A stretch of 64,000 nt of DNA from Microlunatus panaciterrae (GTDB lineage Bacteria; Actinomycetota; Actinomycetes; Propionibacteriales; Propionibacteriaceae): assembly GCF_016907535.1 (NCBI RefSeq), contig NZ_JAFBCF010000001.1, forward strand, positions 434,001 to 498,000. The letters are read 5' to 3'. The translations under genes and the position numbers were made by a program. Positions 51,127-59,784 of the stretch are shown piece by piece; within the stretch, counting starts at the first letter, position 1; each line of letters opens with the position of its first letter. Below the pieces are notes generated by a model, which worked only from the letters and a program-made list of their open reading frames with translations, did no database searches and was not told where the DNA came from.

Positions 51127-51918
51127 TCAGTAGCGCCGATTCGCCAGCACCGGCAGCATCCTGCGCACCTCGGCCACCCGGGCCGGGTCGATGTCGATCA
51201 CCAACAGCCCGGGTGCGGCCCCGAGCTCGGCCAGCACCGCGCCGTCCGGCGCAATGACCATGCTGTGCCCCACGCCGGTGGGGGCCGTGCCGGTGCGGTG
51301 GTCGCCCACCGTCTCGGGATCCGCCTGGCCGCAGGCGGCGACGAAGGTCGTGCTGTCCAGCGCCCGGGCGCGGGCGAGCAGGTTCCACTGCTCGACCTTT
51401 CCGGGTCCGGCGCCCCAGGAGGCGCAGACACAGATCAGCTCCGCGCCGGCGTCGGCGAGCGCGGTGAACAGCCCCGGGAACCGCACGTCGTAGCAGGTCG
51501 TCAGCCCGACCCTGACCCCGCCGACGTCGATCAGCACCGGCGCCTGCCCGGGTTGGACCGTGTCGGACTCGGCGAAGCCGAACGCATCGAACAGGTGGAT
51601 CTTGTCGTAGTGGGCGTCCACCTGCGGGCCGTACGCCACCAGGGTGTTCGTCACCCTGCCCTCGCTGCCGGGGGTGAACATGCCGGCCACCACGGTCACC
51701 TGGTGTCGGTCGGCAATGGCGCGCAGCCGGCCGGCCCAGGGGCCGTCCAGCGGCTCAGCGACGCCGCGCAGCGGACCTCCGAAGCAGCGCATGGTGGCCT
51801 CCGGGAAGATCACCAGCTCGGCGCCCTGGCCGGCGGCCACAGCCGTCTGCTCGGCCACCAACGCGAGGTTGGCCACCGGGTCGGCGGTGCTGACGATCTG
51901 GGCGAGGGCGACGCGCAT
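51127..51918 (-). CDS. Carbon-nitrogen hydrolase (nitrilase superfamily)
   Basis: 263 residues with the complete Glu40 (IFPEAT), Lys106 (YDKIHLFDAF) and Cys142 (TTCYDVRFPGLF) triad. The YDKIHLFD and CYDVRFP segments resemble Nit1/Nit2 and deaminated-glutathione amidases, so an amide of a small deaminated metabolite is the likely substrate. It begins 11 bp after serB on the same strand. Confidence 0.92.
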   Translation of the reverse strand: MRVALAQIVSTADPVANLALVAEQTAVAAGQGAELVIFPEATMRCFGGPLRGVAEPLDGPWAGRLRAIADRHQVTVVAGMFTPGSEGRVTNTLVAYGPQVDAHYDKIHLFDAFGFAESDTVQPGQAPVLIDVGGVRVGLTTCYDVRFPGLFTALADAGAELICVCASWGAGPGKVEQWNLLARARALDSTTFVAACGQADPETVGDHRTGTAPTGVGHSMVIAPDGAVLAELGAAPGLLVIDIDPARVAEVRRMLPVLANRRY

Positions 51919-51929
51919 CGGTACTCCTC

Positions 51930-53156
51930 CTACTCGGTTCCGCCGGCGTCGGCGCGGTCCACCTCGGCGCCACGGATCCCGAGCATGAACAGGATGGCGT
52001 CCAGGTAGGGCACCGAGACGGTCGTATCGGCCTGGGCCCGGACCACCGGCTTGGCATTGAAGGCGATCCCCAGACCGGCCGCGGTCAGCATGTCGAGGTC
52101 GTTGGCGCCGTCGCCGATCGCGACGACCTGGCTCAACGGGACCCCCTCGACGGCGGCGATCTCACGCAGCAGCTCGGCCTTGCGCGCCCGGTCGACGACC
52201 GGCCCCACCACCTCACCGGTCAGCACGCCGTCGATGATCTCCAGGGTGTTGGCATGGGCATGGTCCAGGCCCAGCTCGGCCTGCAGCGCGTCGGTGAACG
52301 GGGTGAACCCGCCGCTGACGACGGCCACCGCGAACCCGAGCCTTTTCAGCGTGCGGACCAGCGTACGAGCGCCGGGCGTCAGCCGGATCCTGGACCTGAC
52401 CCGTTCGATCGCGGCCTCGTCCAGACCTTTCAACAGCCGCACCCGTTCGCGCAACGACTGTTCGAAGTCGAGCTCGCCCGCCATCGCGCGGCGGGTGATC
52501 TCCACGACGGCAGGTCCGCAGTCCGCCTCGTCGGCGAGCAGCTCGATCACCTCGTCGCGGATCAGCGTCGAGTCGACATCCATCACCACCAGCCGTTTGG
52601 CCCGTCGCTCCAGCCCGGCCGCCTGGACGGCGATGTCGACGTTGTGCGCCTGGGCCACCTCCACCAGAGCGGCCCGGAGCTGGTCCTGACCGGCGATGAT
52701 CACCACCAGCTCGTAGGCGGTGACAGGTTCGGTCGCCAGTCGCACCATCCGGTCCACGTTGCCGCCAACCCGGGCGATCGCCTCGGCGACCGCGGCCAGC
52801 GCCGACGGCGCCAGTCGGCGTCCGAGCACGGACACCGCGAACCGCGGCAGCGCGGCGCGCTGCGACTGCGATTCGACCCGCTCGAAGTCGATCTTGAGGT
52901 CGTGGGTGAAACCCCAGTAGAGGATGTCGCGCACCAGGCCGTCAGCGGCGCCGGTCAGCCGGATCAGCACGTCCAGCGTGAGCCGCTCGCGGACGACGAG
53001 CTGTTCCATGTCCTCCAGCTCGGCTCCGGCCTGGGCCAGCAGCGTCAGGAGGTCGCGCACCAGGCTCGGGCGGTCCCGTCCGGACACCCTGATCAACAGC
53101 GGGTGTTCACCGCCGGGCTGCTGCCGGGCGTCGGGTGGGTTCTGCTGATCACTCAC
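51930..53156 (-). CDS. serB: Phosphoserine phosphatase SerB with ACT domain
   Basis: 408 residues, the long actinobacterial form. Two ACT-type modules occupy about 20-180 (SGRDRPSLVRDLLTLLAQAG; YELVVIIAGQDQLRAALV) and could sense serine. The HAD domain has the nucleophile motif DVDST at 193-197, VSGGFTPF (motif II) and GDGANDLDML (motif III). It makes L-serine from phosphoserine in the cytoplasm. GTG 53156 overlaps the pirin stop (GTGA). Confidence 0.95.
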   Translation of the reverse strand: MSDQQNPPDARQQPGGEHPLLIRVSGRDRPSLVRDLLTLLAQAGAELEDMEQLVVRERLTLDVLIRLTGAADGLVRDILYWGFTHDLKIDFERVESQSQRAALPRFAVSVLGRRLAPSALAAVAEAIARVGGNVDRMVRLATEPVTAYELVVIIAGQDQLRAALVEVAQAHNVDIAVQAAGLERRAKRLVVMDVDSTLIRDEVIELLADEADCGPAVVEITRRAMAGELDFEQSLRERVRLLKGLDEAAIERVRSRIRLTPGARTLVRTLKRLGFAVAVVSGGFTPFTDALQAELGLDHAHANTLEIIDGVLTGEVVGPVVDRARKAELLREIAAVEGVPLSQVVAIGDGANDLDMLTAAGLGIAFNAKPVVRAQADTTVSVPYLDAILFMLGIRGAEVDRADAGGTE

Positions 53157-53914
53157 CGGGCCATCTCCCAGACCAGCACCTCGGCGGGTTCGGACCCTGC
53201 CCGACCGGTGATCGACAGCGCGGTCCGGCCGGTGATCCGGACCGAGTCGCCGGTCCGCAACCGGCCGACCTCTTCACCATCGACCTCACCGGCGGCGACA
53301 TAGAGATGGACGGTGTCCCCGACCGGCAGCTCACGCCGGACATCCGCGCCGAGCCTGGTCACCCAGAGCGTCGAGCCTCTGCTGCCGATGCTGATCACTG
53401 CGTCGCTGTGCCGGCCTGAGGCGACCGGCAACCAGCCGCGCCGCAGGTCGGCCACCTCCAGCTCGCGCTGCTGGTACGACGGCGGGGTGCCCGGTTCGTC
53501 CGGACGTACCCACATCTGGACGAAATGCACCGGATCGGCGGCCCGGTCGGGATCGAGCCGGTAGGCGTCGTTCCGCTCGGAGTGCAGGATGCCCGCGCCG
53601 GCGCTCATCCGCTGCGCCAGGCCCGGATAGATCACGCCGTGGTTTCCCTGCGAGTCCTGGTGCACCAGCGATCCGGACAGCACCCAGGTCACGATCTCAG
53701 CGTCCGCATGCGGATGGGTGTCGAAGCCGGCGCCGGGCAGCACGATGTCGTCATTGCTGACCAGCAACCGACCATGGCCGGTGTTGGTGGGCTCGTAGTG
53801 AGCCCCGAAGGAGAAGCAGTGACGGGAGTCGAGCCAGCTCGTCCTGGTCGCGAAGCGATCCGCTCCGCGGTGCACCGTCAGCGCGTGGTCTCGGGTGGCG
53901 TTCTGGCCGATCAT
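53153..53914 (-). CDS. Pirin family protein
   Basis: 253 residues. The N-terminal cupin has the metal site His67 and His69 (THPHADAEIVTW), His111 and Glu113 (ILHSERN), as in pirins, which include quercetin dioxygenases and redox-sensing regulators. Role here unknown. ATG 53914 lies seven bases after a TAGTCT -10-like element, so the mRNA is probably leaderless; that element overlaps the -10 of the divergent ATL gene. Confidence 0.9.
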   Translation of the reverse strand: MIGQNATRDHALTVHRGADRFATRTSWLDSRHCFSFGAHYEPTNTGHGRLLVSNDDIVLPGAGFDTHPHADAEIVTWVLSGSLVHQDSQGNHGVIYPGLAQRMSAGAGILHSERNDAYRLDPDRAADPVHFVQMWVRPDEPGTPPSYQQRELEVADLRRGWLPVASGRHSDAVISIGSRGSTLWVTRLGADVRRELPVGDTVHLYVAAGEVDGEEVGRLRTGDSVRITGRTALSITGRAGSEPAEVLVWEMAR

Positions 53915-53921
53915 GGTGCCC

Positions 53922-53931
53922 AGACTAATCT
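53922..53931. promoter_or_regulatory. Overlapping divergent -10 boxes for two leaderless genes
   Basis: Plus-strand TAATCT (53926-53931) ends seven bases before the ATL gene GTG, and minus-strand TAGTCT (53922-53927) ends eight bases before the pirin ATG. The hexamers share two positions, so polymerase cannot open both at once. Confidence 0.5.
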
Positions 53932-53937
53932 GGCCAG

Positions 53938-54291
53938 GTGAGCCCGAGCGCCGGTCCTGATCCGCGAGAGGCGTCTGATGCCCGCGAGGTCCCTGATGCT
54001 CGCGACAATTATGTCGAGTCCGTTCTGGCCGCTGTGGAGCGGATCCCCGCCGGCCGGGTGGCCAGCTACGGCGACATCGCCGAGTACGTCGGAAGCGGCG
54101 GACCGCGTCAGGTGGGGCGGGTGATGGCCTTGTACGGCAGCTCCGTGCCGTGGTGGCGGGTGGTCCGCGCCGACGGTCAACCGGCCCGCTGCCACGAGCT
54201 GGAGGCGCTCGGTCGGCTGCGCGCGGAGGGCACCCCGCTGCGCGGCGATCGGGTGCAGATGTCACAGGCGCGGATGATCACCTGGGACTAG
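53938..54291 (+). CDS. Alkyltransferase-like protein (ATL)
   Basis: 117 residues with the O6-methylguanine methyltransferase C-terminal fold: helix-turn-helix [20 protein letters not shown] and the active-site loop PWWRVVR, where Trp72 replaces the acceptor Cys of PCHR. ATLs therefore cannot repair alkylation themselves but flip O6-alkylguanine and recruit nucleotide-excision repair. Matches Rv3204, also near adnAB and moeZ. GTG start at 53938 seems leaderless. Confidence 0.92.
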   Translation: MSPSAGPDPREASDAREVPDARDNYVESVLAAVERIPAGRVASYGDIAEYVGSGGPRQVGRVMALYGSSVPWWRVVRADGQPARCHELEALGRLRAEGTPLRGDRVQMSQARMITWD

Positions 54292-54362
54292 CCCGGGCGA
54301 CGCGCCAAAGTGCCGGATAGGGGTTCCATCACACGGGGGAATGTGCAACGCTTGGTGCGCTG

Positions 54363-54390
54363 TTGCAAGTGATCTGTGTCGTGGTAAGTG
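54363..54390 (+). promoter_or_regulatory. Probable promoter of the cold-shock gene
   Basis: TTGCAA (54363-54368) and TAAGTG (54385-54390) with a 16-base spacer, predicting a 5' untranslated region of about 97 nt, as is usual for cold-shock mRNAs. Confidence 0.4.
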
Positions 54391-54493
54391 CTACGCCCCC
54401 AGAACTTTTGCGTGGGCGTCGGTGGATCTGGCGTCCAGCAGCAGTCGGAGTCGTGAGGTGCGGCTTCGAATGCCAGATGCTAGGAGATGTTTC

Positions 54494-54697
54494 ATGGCGC
54501 AGGGAACCGTTAAGTGGTTCAATGCCGAAAAGGGCTACGGCTTCATTGCCGTGGACGGCGGCGGTCCGGACGTTTTCGTCCATTACAGCGCGATCGAGTC
54601 GACGGGTTTCCGGACCCTCGACGAGGGTCAGCGGGTCGAGTTTGAGACGACCCAGGGGCCGAAGGGTCCGCAGGCCGACCAGGTCCACGCGATCTGA
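54494..54697 (+). CDS. Cold-shock protein, CspA family
   Basis: 67 residues. One cold-shock domain with RNP1 KGYGFI (13-18) and RNP2 VFVHYSAI (27-34). It binds single-stranded RNA and DNA as a chaperone. AGGAGA precedes the ATG by six bases. A long strong terminator follows, so it is monocistronic. Confidence 0.96.
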   Translation: MAQGTVKWFNAEKGYGFIAVDGGGPDVFVHYSAIESTGFRTLDEGQRVEFETTQGPKGPQADQVHAI

Positions 54698-54714
54698 GTC
54701 TTCGCCACGACAGC

Positions 54715-54751
54715 GATCAGCCCCCGTACGGACTCCGTACGGGGGCTGATC
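54715..54751. terminator. Strong bidirectional terminator
   Basis: A 17-bp perfect stem (GATCAGCCCCCGTACGG at 54715-54731 with its complement at 54735-54751) and a 3-base loop separate the convergent csp and moeZ genes; TGTTGCTG follows on the plus strand. Confidence 0.88.
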
Positions 54752-54766
54752 TGTTGCTGACGGCTG

Positions 54767-55957
54767 TCAGTAAGCCGGCTGGCTCGGGTCGATCTGGCTG
54801 ACCCAGGCGCTGACGCCACCGCCGACGTGCACCGCATTCTCCAGGCCGGCGCCGTGCACGATGGCCAGGCACTCGGCCGAGCGGGTGCCAGCCTTGCAGT
54901 ACAGCACCACCTGCTTGTCCTGCGGCAGCCGGCCCAATGCCTCCCCGGTCTGGAAGTCGCCCTTGGGGATCAGCACCGAGCCAGGGATCTGGTTGATCTC
55001 GCGCTCCACCTTCTCCCGGACGTCCACCAGCAGGAAGTCACGCTCGCCGCGCTCGCGTGCGGTCAGCCAGTCCTCGAGCTGACCGACTGAGATGGTGTTG
55101 CCGGCGACCGCCTCGGCGGCCTCGTCGGTGATCGCGCCACAGAAGCTGTCGTAGTCGATCAGCTCGGTCACTGTCGGGTTCTCACCGCAGACGGCGCAGT
55201 TCGGGTCCTTGCGGACGGCCAGCTGGCGCCAGCTCATCTCCAGCGCATCGTAGATCTGCAGCCGGCCGAGCAGCGGCTCGCCGATGCCGGTGAGCAGCTT
55301 GATCGCCTCGGTCGTCTGGGTGGCGCCGATGGAGGCGCAGAGCACCCCCAGCACCCCGCCCTCGGCGCAGCTGGGCACCATCCCCGGTGGCGGCGGCTCC
55401 GGGTAGAGGCAGCGGTAGCAGGGGCCGTTCTGGGCCCAGAAGACGCTGACCTGGCCGTCGAAGCGGAAGATCGACCCCCACACGTAGGGCTTCCCCAGCA
55501 GCACCGCCGCGTCATTGACGAGGTAGCGGGTGGCGAAGTTGTCGGTGCCGTCGACGATCAGGTCGTACTGGGAGAAGATCTCCATCACATTGTCGTTGTC
55601 CAGCCGGGTCTCATGCAGGACCACGTTCACGAACGGGTTGACCTCGGCAATGCTCTCCTTGGCCGACTGGGCCTTGGACTTGCCGATGTCGGACTGCCCG
55701 TGGATGACCTGGCGCTGCAGGTTGGACTCGTCCACCTCGTCGAACTCGACGATCCCAATGGTGCCGACACCGGCCGCAGCGGCGTACAGCAGGCCCGGGC
55801 TACCCAGACCACCGGCGCCGATGAACAGCAGCCGGGAGTTCTTGAGTCGCTTCTGACCGTCCATCCCCACCTCGGGGATGATCAGGTGCCGGCTGTATCG
55901 ATGGACCTCTTGGGGGGTCAGCTCGGCGGCCGGCTCGACAAGGGGCGGTAACGCCAC
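54767..55957 (-). CDS. moeZ: MoeZ adenylyltransferase/sulfurtransferase
   Basis: 396 residues from GTG 55957, behind AGGAGG. MoeB/ThiF domain with GAGGLGSP (47-54), the zinc pairs CYRC and CAVC, then a rhodanese domain (about 295-396) with active-site Cys in CKAGTRS. MoeZ adenylates and sulfurates the C-terminal Gly of MoaD/ThiS/CysO-type carriers for molybdopterin and other sulfur pathways. Mycobacterial MoeZ has about 392 residues and the same neighbourhood (Rv3206c). Confidence 0.95.
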   Translation of the reverse strand: MALPPLVEPAAELTPQEVHRYSRHLIIPEVGMDGQKRLKNSRLLFIGAGGLGSPGLLYAAAAGVGTIGIVEFDEVDESNLQRQVIHGQSDIGKSKAQSAKESIAEVNPFVNVVLHETRLDNDNVMEIFSQYDLIVDGTDNFATRYLVNDAAVLLGKPYVWGSIFRFDGQVSVFWAQNGPCYRCLYPEPPPPGMVPSCAEGGVLGVLCASIGATQTTEAIKLLTGIGEPLLGRLQIYDALEMSWRQLAVRKDPNCAVCGENPTVTELIDYDSFCGAITDEAAEAVAGNTISVGQLEDWLTARERGERDFLLVDVREKVEREINQIPGSVLIPKGDFQTGEALGRLPQDKQVVLYCKAGTRSAECLAIVHGAGLENAVHVGGGVSAWVSQIDPSQPAY

Positions 55958-56105
55958 GGTTCCTCCTGGGTACGGGGTGTGCGGTCTGGACCGCATTCCT
56001 GCGATCCTCTCGTGCAACGCCACGGGGTGGGGGCCTATTCCGGGATGTGGAACCCAACCGGGCGGGTGCGCACGAGCCGGTCCGGGGACCGGGCAGACTG
56101 GCCCG

Positions 56106-57071
56106 GTGGTCGAATCCAGTGATGTCCGGACCGTGGTCGGCGGCCGCCTGCTGACCCTGACCAACCTGGACAAGGTGCTCTACCCGCAGGTCGGCTACAC
56201 CAAGGCAGAGGTGATCCACTACTACCTCCAGGTCGCGCCCGTGCTGCTGCCGCATGTGAGTGACCGACCGATGACCCGGCTGCGCTTTCCTGACGGCGTC
56301 GGCGACGGCGCCTTCTCCTTCTACGAGAAGAACGCCCCGCAGGGCTGCCCCGACTGGGTGCGGACCCAGCCGGTGCGAGTGTCGGACGGCATCGTCGACT
56401 ATGTCGTGGCCGACGAGTCGGCCACGATCGTCTGGCTCGCCAATCTGGCTGCGCTGGAGATGCACGTGCCGCAATGGCGGATCTCCACCGCGACCGCAGA
56501 CGCCGACGGGGCCATCACGCTGCCGGAGGAGCTGCCCAGGCCGGGTGAGCCGTTGGCCGACCTGGTGGTCGTCGACCTCGACCCGGGCGACGGGGTCACC
56601 ATGATCGAGACCGCCAGGGCCGCTCTGCTGGTGGCCCACGAGCTGGCCGCTGACGGCCTGGTGCCCTGCGTCAAGACGTCCGGCAGCAAGGGACTGCAGG
56701 TCTACGCCGCGATCCAGCCGAGCCGCAGCGCCGAGGTGTCGGGCTACGTCCAGACGGTCGGCCGCACTCTGGTCCGACGGCACCCGGACCTGTTCGTGGT
56801 CACGATGGCCATCGCTGCCCGGGCCGGCCGGGTCTTCGTCGACTTCAGCCAGAACCATGCCGCCAAGAACACCATCGCCGCCTACTCGCTGCGCGGACGC
56901 GCGACCCCCTCGGTCGCCACCCCGGTGACCTGGGACGAGATCGGCGGCGTCTCCGGTCCGGACGACCTGCGGTTCTCCCCGCAGGCGGTGCTCGACCGGA
57001 TCGCCGAGCACGGAGACCTGATGGCCGAGCTGCTGGAGCCGGACCGGCCGCCGCTGCCGCAGCGGGAGTGA
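56106..57071 (+). CDS. Standalone LigD polymerase (PolDom/primase) domain
   Basis: 321 residues from GTG 56106, with only the archaeo-eukaryotic-primase-like domain of LigD: VDLDPGDG with metal Asp157/Asp159, KTSGSKGLQVY, and VFVDFSQNHAAKNTIAAYSLR-type segments. Such proteins fill gaps and add ribonucleotides in end joining. No ligase, nuclease or Ku is in the window. It is divergent from moeZ with 148 bp between starts. Confidence 0.92.
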   Translation: MVESSDVRTVVGGRLLTLTNLDKVLYPQVGYTKAEVIHYYLQVAPVLLPHVSDRPMTRLRFPDGVGDGAFSFYEKNAPQGCPDWVRTQPVRVSDGIVDYVVADESATIVWLANLAALEMHVPQWRISTATADADGAITLPEELPRPGEPLADLVVVDLDPGDGVTMIETARAALLVAHELAADGLVPCVKTSGSKGLQVYAAIQPSRSAEVSGYVQTVGRTLVRRHPDLFVVTMAIAARAGRVFVDFSQNHAAKNTIAAYSLRGRATPSVATPVTWDEIGGVSGPDDLRFSPQAVLDRIAEHGDLMAELLEPDRPPLPQRE

Positions 57072-57131
57072 CCCGCCGGCGACGCCTGTCCGCGCCCGTT
57101 CCGGCTGCGCTGGGCCCCAGGGCCCAGCGGG

Positions 57132-57137
57132 TAGCAT
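57132..57137 (+). promoter_or_regulatory. -10 box of the TetR gene
   Basis: TAGCAT stands six bases before the GTG start, leaving no room for a ribosome site and implying a leaderless transcript. Confidence 0.45.
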
Positions 57138-57143
57138 GCTTCG

Positions 57144-57785
57144 GTGGTCACACAACGCGTCGTACGGATGCCTCGCGACCAGCGACGAGCCCAGCTGCTC
57201 GACGCTGCCAGCGACGTGTTCACGTCCAAGGGCTACCACGCTGCCGCGATGGACGACATCGCCGACTCCGCCGGTGTGTCGAAGCCGGTGCTCTACCAGC
57301 ACTTCCCCTCCAAGCTCGATCTCTACCTCGCCGTGCTGGACCGCAGCTGCGACAAGCTGGTCGAGGTGGTCGAGGAGGCGCTCGACTCCACCGACAAGAA
57401 CGCCGACCGGGTGGTGGCCACCATGGACGCGTTCTATGACTTCGTGTCCCACTCCAGCGGCGAGTTCCGCTTCGTGTTCGAGTCCGACCTGACCGGCGAC
57501 GGCGAGGTGCAGAAGCGACTGTGGCGGGTCAACAACGAGATCGCTGACGCCATTGCCGAGGTGATCGCCGAGGACACGGCGCTGCCGCCGGATCAGGCCA
57601 AACTGCTGGCCATCTCCTTGGTGGGGAGCGCCCAGGTCAGCGCCCGCTACTGGGTGTCCGCCAAGGAAGCAGTCAGCCTGGGTGAGGCCAAGCAGCTGGT
57701 CAGCAACCTGGCCTGGCGTGGCATCAGCGGCTTCCCCCGGACCGACACCGGGCATCGGAGTGACGCCGAGCACCATCACGGGTGA
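57144..57785 (+). CDS. TetR-family transcriptional regulator
   Basis: 213 residues. N-terminal TetR helix-turn-helix at about 14-60 (AAMDDIADSAGVSKPVLYQHF), then a helical ligand domain without recognised family. The ligand and targets are unknown; no palindrome is obvious upstream. It follows the LigD-polymerase gene by 72 bp with its own -10 box. The end HRSDAEHHHG is unusually His-rich. Confidence 0.92.
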   Translation: MVTQRVVRMPRDQRRAQLLDAASDVFTSKGYHAAAMDDIADSAGVSKPVLYQHFPSKLDLYLAVLDRSCDKLVEVVEEALDSTDKNADRVVATMDAFYDFVSHSSGEFRFVFESDLTGDGEVQKRLWRVNNEIADAIAEVIAEDTALPPDQAKLLAISLVGSAQVSARYWVSAKEAVSLGEAKQLVSNLAWRGISGFPRTDTGHRSDAEHHHG

Positions 57786-57916
57786 CAAACGGGGGTCCCT
57801 TCCTGGTGCGAGCCGAGTAGATTGGCGCCTGAGTGGATCCATCGCCCGCTAGATTGACCGGTCCACGAACTCAGCTCCCGCCTGACCAGGGGATGCGCGA
57901 CGACGAGAGGCCGCTG

Positions 57917-59176
57917 ATGACCGATCCGACCCAGCAACCGTCCGCTGCGGCGGCACCCGCGCCGCTGGCGCCACCGACCGGCTCCGCGTTGACCCTGACC
58001 GCCCCCGCGCCGATCCAGCCGCTCGCCGCCACTGCGGCACCGGCGATGGCTCCCCAGGTCGACCCGGCCACGGTGCCGGCCCTGGACCAGAAGGTGGATG
58101 GTTTCATCGACGCCCTGCTGACCGCCCAGCCCCGCTCCCCCGAGTTCGCCGCCCAGGCCGACAACGTGCGCACGATGGGGGACGTGGACATCCGCAAGGC
58201 CGCAGAGTCCTCCAACCGGCTGCTGCAGACGCCGGTGAAGGCGCTGAAGGAGGGCGGCATCGCCGAGGGTTCGCACGTCGGCACCACCTTGCAGGAGCTC
58301 CGCCGCACGGTGGAGGAGCTCGACCCGAGCCAGGCCGCCGGCACCCGCAAGCTGTTCGGCATCATCCCGTTCGGTGACCGGATCGTCGACTACTTCCGCC
58401 GCTACCAGGATGCCCAGTCGCACCTGAACGCAATCCTGCACAGCCTCCGCAACGGTCAGGACGAGCTGACCAAGGACAACGTGTCGCTGACCATGGAGAA
58501 GCAGAACCTGTGGGTGAACATGGGTCGGCTCAACTCCTACGTCTACATCGCCGAGCGGCTGGATGCCCGGCTGTCGGCCCACATCGCCGAGGTGGAGATG
58601 GTCGAGCCGGAGAAGGCCAAGGCGCTCAACCAGGATGTGCTGTTCTATGTCCGGCAGAAGCATCAGGACCTGCTCACCCAGCTGGCGGTGTCCATCCAGT
58701 CCTACCTGGCGATCGACATCATCATCAAGAACAACATCGAGCTGATCAAGGGTGTCGACCGGGCGTCGACGACGACGGTGTCGGCGCTGCGGACGGCGGT
58801 GATCGTGGCTCAGGCGCTCGGCAACCAGAAGCTGGTACTGGACCAGATCACCGCGCTGAACACGACCACGTCCGACCTGATCCAGCGGACGTCGGAGATG
58901 ATGCGTGACAACTCGGCACAGATCCAGCAGCAGGCCGCCTCGGCCACTATCGGCCTGCCGCAGCTGCAGGCGGCCTTCCAGAACATCTACGCCACGATGG
59001 ACTCGATCGACACCTTCAAGGTGCAGGCACTGGACAGCATGGCGGCCACCATCGGGACGTTGGAGGCCGAGGTCGTCAAGTCGCGCGAATACCTGGACCG
59101 CGTCTCCTCGACCGACCAACGGGTGGTGACGGGCAGCCTCGACCTCGAGGGCCCGACCGGCCGTGGTCTGCGCTGA
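57917..59176 (+). CDS. TelA/KlaA-family toxic anion resistance protein
   Basis: 419 residues from ATG 57917, behind GAGAGG; GTG 57833 and ATG 57893 are in-frame alternatives. After a Pro/Ala-rich head the chain is almost all helix and coiled coil, with TelA blocks (LTKDNVSLTMEKQNLW, VLFYVRQKHQDLLTQL, IIIKNNIELIKGVDRA, NTTTSDLIQRTSEMM). TelA proteins are linked to tellurite and cell-envelope stress without a known reaction. First gene of the operon leading to GlnH; a TAGATT -10-like box lies at 57816-57821. Confidence 0.92.
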   Translation: MTDPTQQPSAAAAPAPLAPPTGSALTLTAPAPIQPLAATAAPAMAPQVDPATVPALDQKVDGFIDALLTAQPRSPEFAAQADNVRTMGDVDIRKAAESSNRLLQTPVKALKEGGIAEGSHVGTTLQELRRTVEELDPSQAAGTRKLFGIIPFGDRIVDYFRRYQDAQSHLNAILHSLRNGQDELTKDNVSLTMEKQNLWVNMGRLNSYVYIAERLDARLSAHIAEVEMVEPEKAKALNQDVLFYVRQKHQDLLTQLAVSIQSYLAIDIIIKNNIELIKGVDRASTTTVSALRTAVIVAQALGNQKLVLDQITALNTTTSDLIQRTSEMMRDNSAQIQQQAASATIGLPQLQAAFQNIYATMDSIDTFKVQALDSMAATIGTLEAEVVKSREYLDRVSSTDQRVVTGSLDLEGPTGRGLR

Positions 59177-59223
59177 GCTCCGCCTCGAACAGGTCGGTGC
59201 CGACCCAGAAAAGAACAGGACAG

Positions 59224-59784
59224 ATGTCACTCGAGAAGTGGTGGGCCAGGGTCACCGGTAGGCAGCAGCCGGCCCCGATCGTCAGCACGCCACCGGCCCC
59301 GACCGAGGCGGACATCATGGCCGCACTGGACCGGATCGAGTCCCTGGTCGTGCAGAGTGACGTGCCGGCACCGGTCGTGTCGCGGGTCAAGCGGGTCAGC
59401 GGCACCGTCCGGCAGACCATGCCCAGGCTCCGCAACCTCGGACTGGGCAGCCAGGAGGCGTACTCGGTGATGGCCACCGCCACCGACTACCTGCCGGAGG
59501 CGCTCGGCGGCTACCTGCGGCTGCCGCGCCAGTGGGCCGACTCCAGGCCCGTCGAGGGCGGCAAGACCTCGCTGATGCTGCTGATCGACCAGCTCGACCT
59601 GCTCGGGGCCACCATGGACAAGATCTTCGACGCCGTCTGCCGCACCGACGCCGACGCGCTGATCGCCCACGGCCGGTTCCTGCAGGAGAAGTTCGGTCAC
59701 GCCTCGACGGGCGGGCATCTCGATCTCGGGACTCCGACCCCGGCCGTGCCGCCGCAGAGCTCGCTCGACCTGGAGGGGCAGTGA
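59224..59784 (+). CDS. TelA-associated helical protein (XpaC-like)
   Basis: 186 residues from ATG 59224 with AGGA upstream. Helical; the middle TATDYLPEALGGYLRLPRQW and the end LLIDQLDLLGATMDKIFDA with DADALIAHGRFLQEKF resemble the XpaC-like proteins that accompany TelA. A short basic amphipathic N-terminus (EKWWARVTGR) could touch the membrane. No enzymatic motif. It overlaps the next gene (GTGA). Confidence 0.75.
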   Translation: MSLEKWWARVTGRQQPAPIVSTPPAPTEADIMAALDRIESLVVQSDVPAPVVSRVKRVSGTVRQTMPRLRNLGLGSQEAYSVMATATDYLPEALGGYLRLPRQWADSRPVEGGKTSLMLLIDQLDLLGATMDKIFDAVCRTDADALIAHGRFLQEKFGHASTGGHLDLGTPTPAVPPQSSLDLEGQ

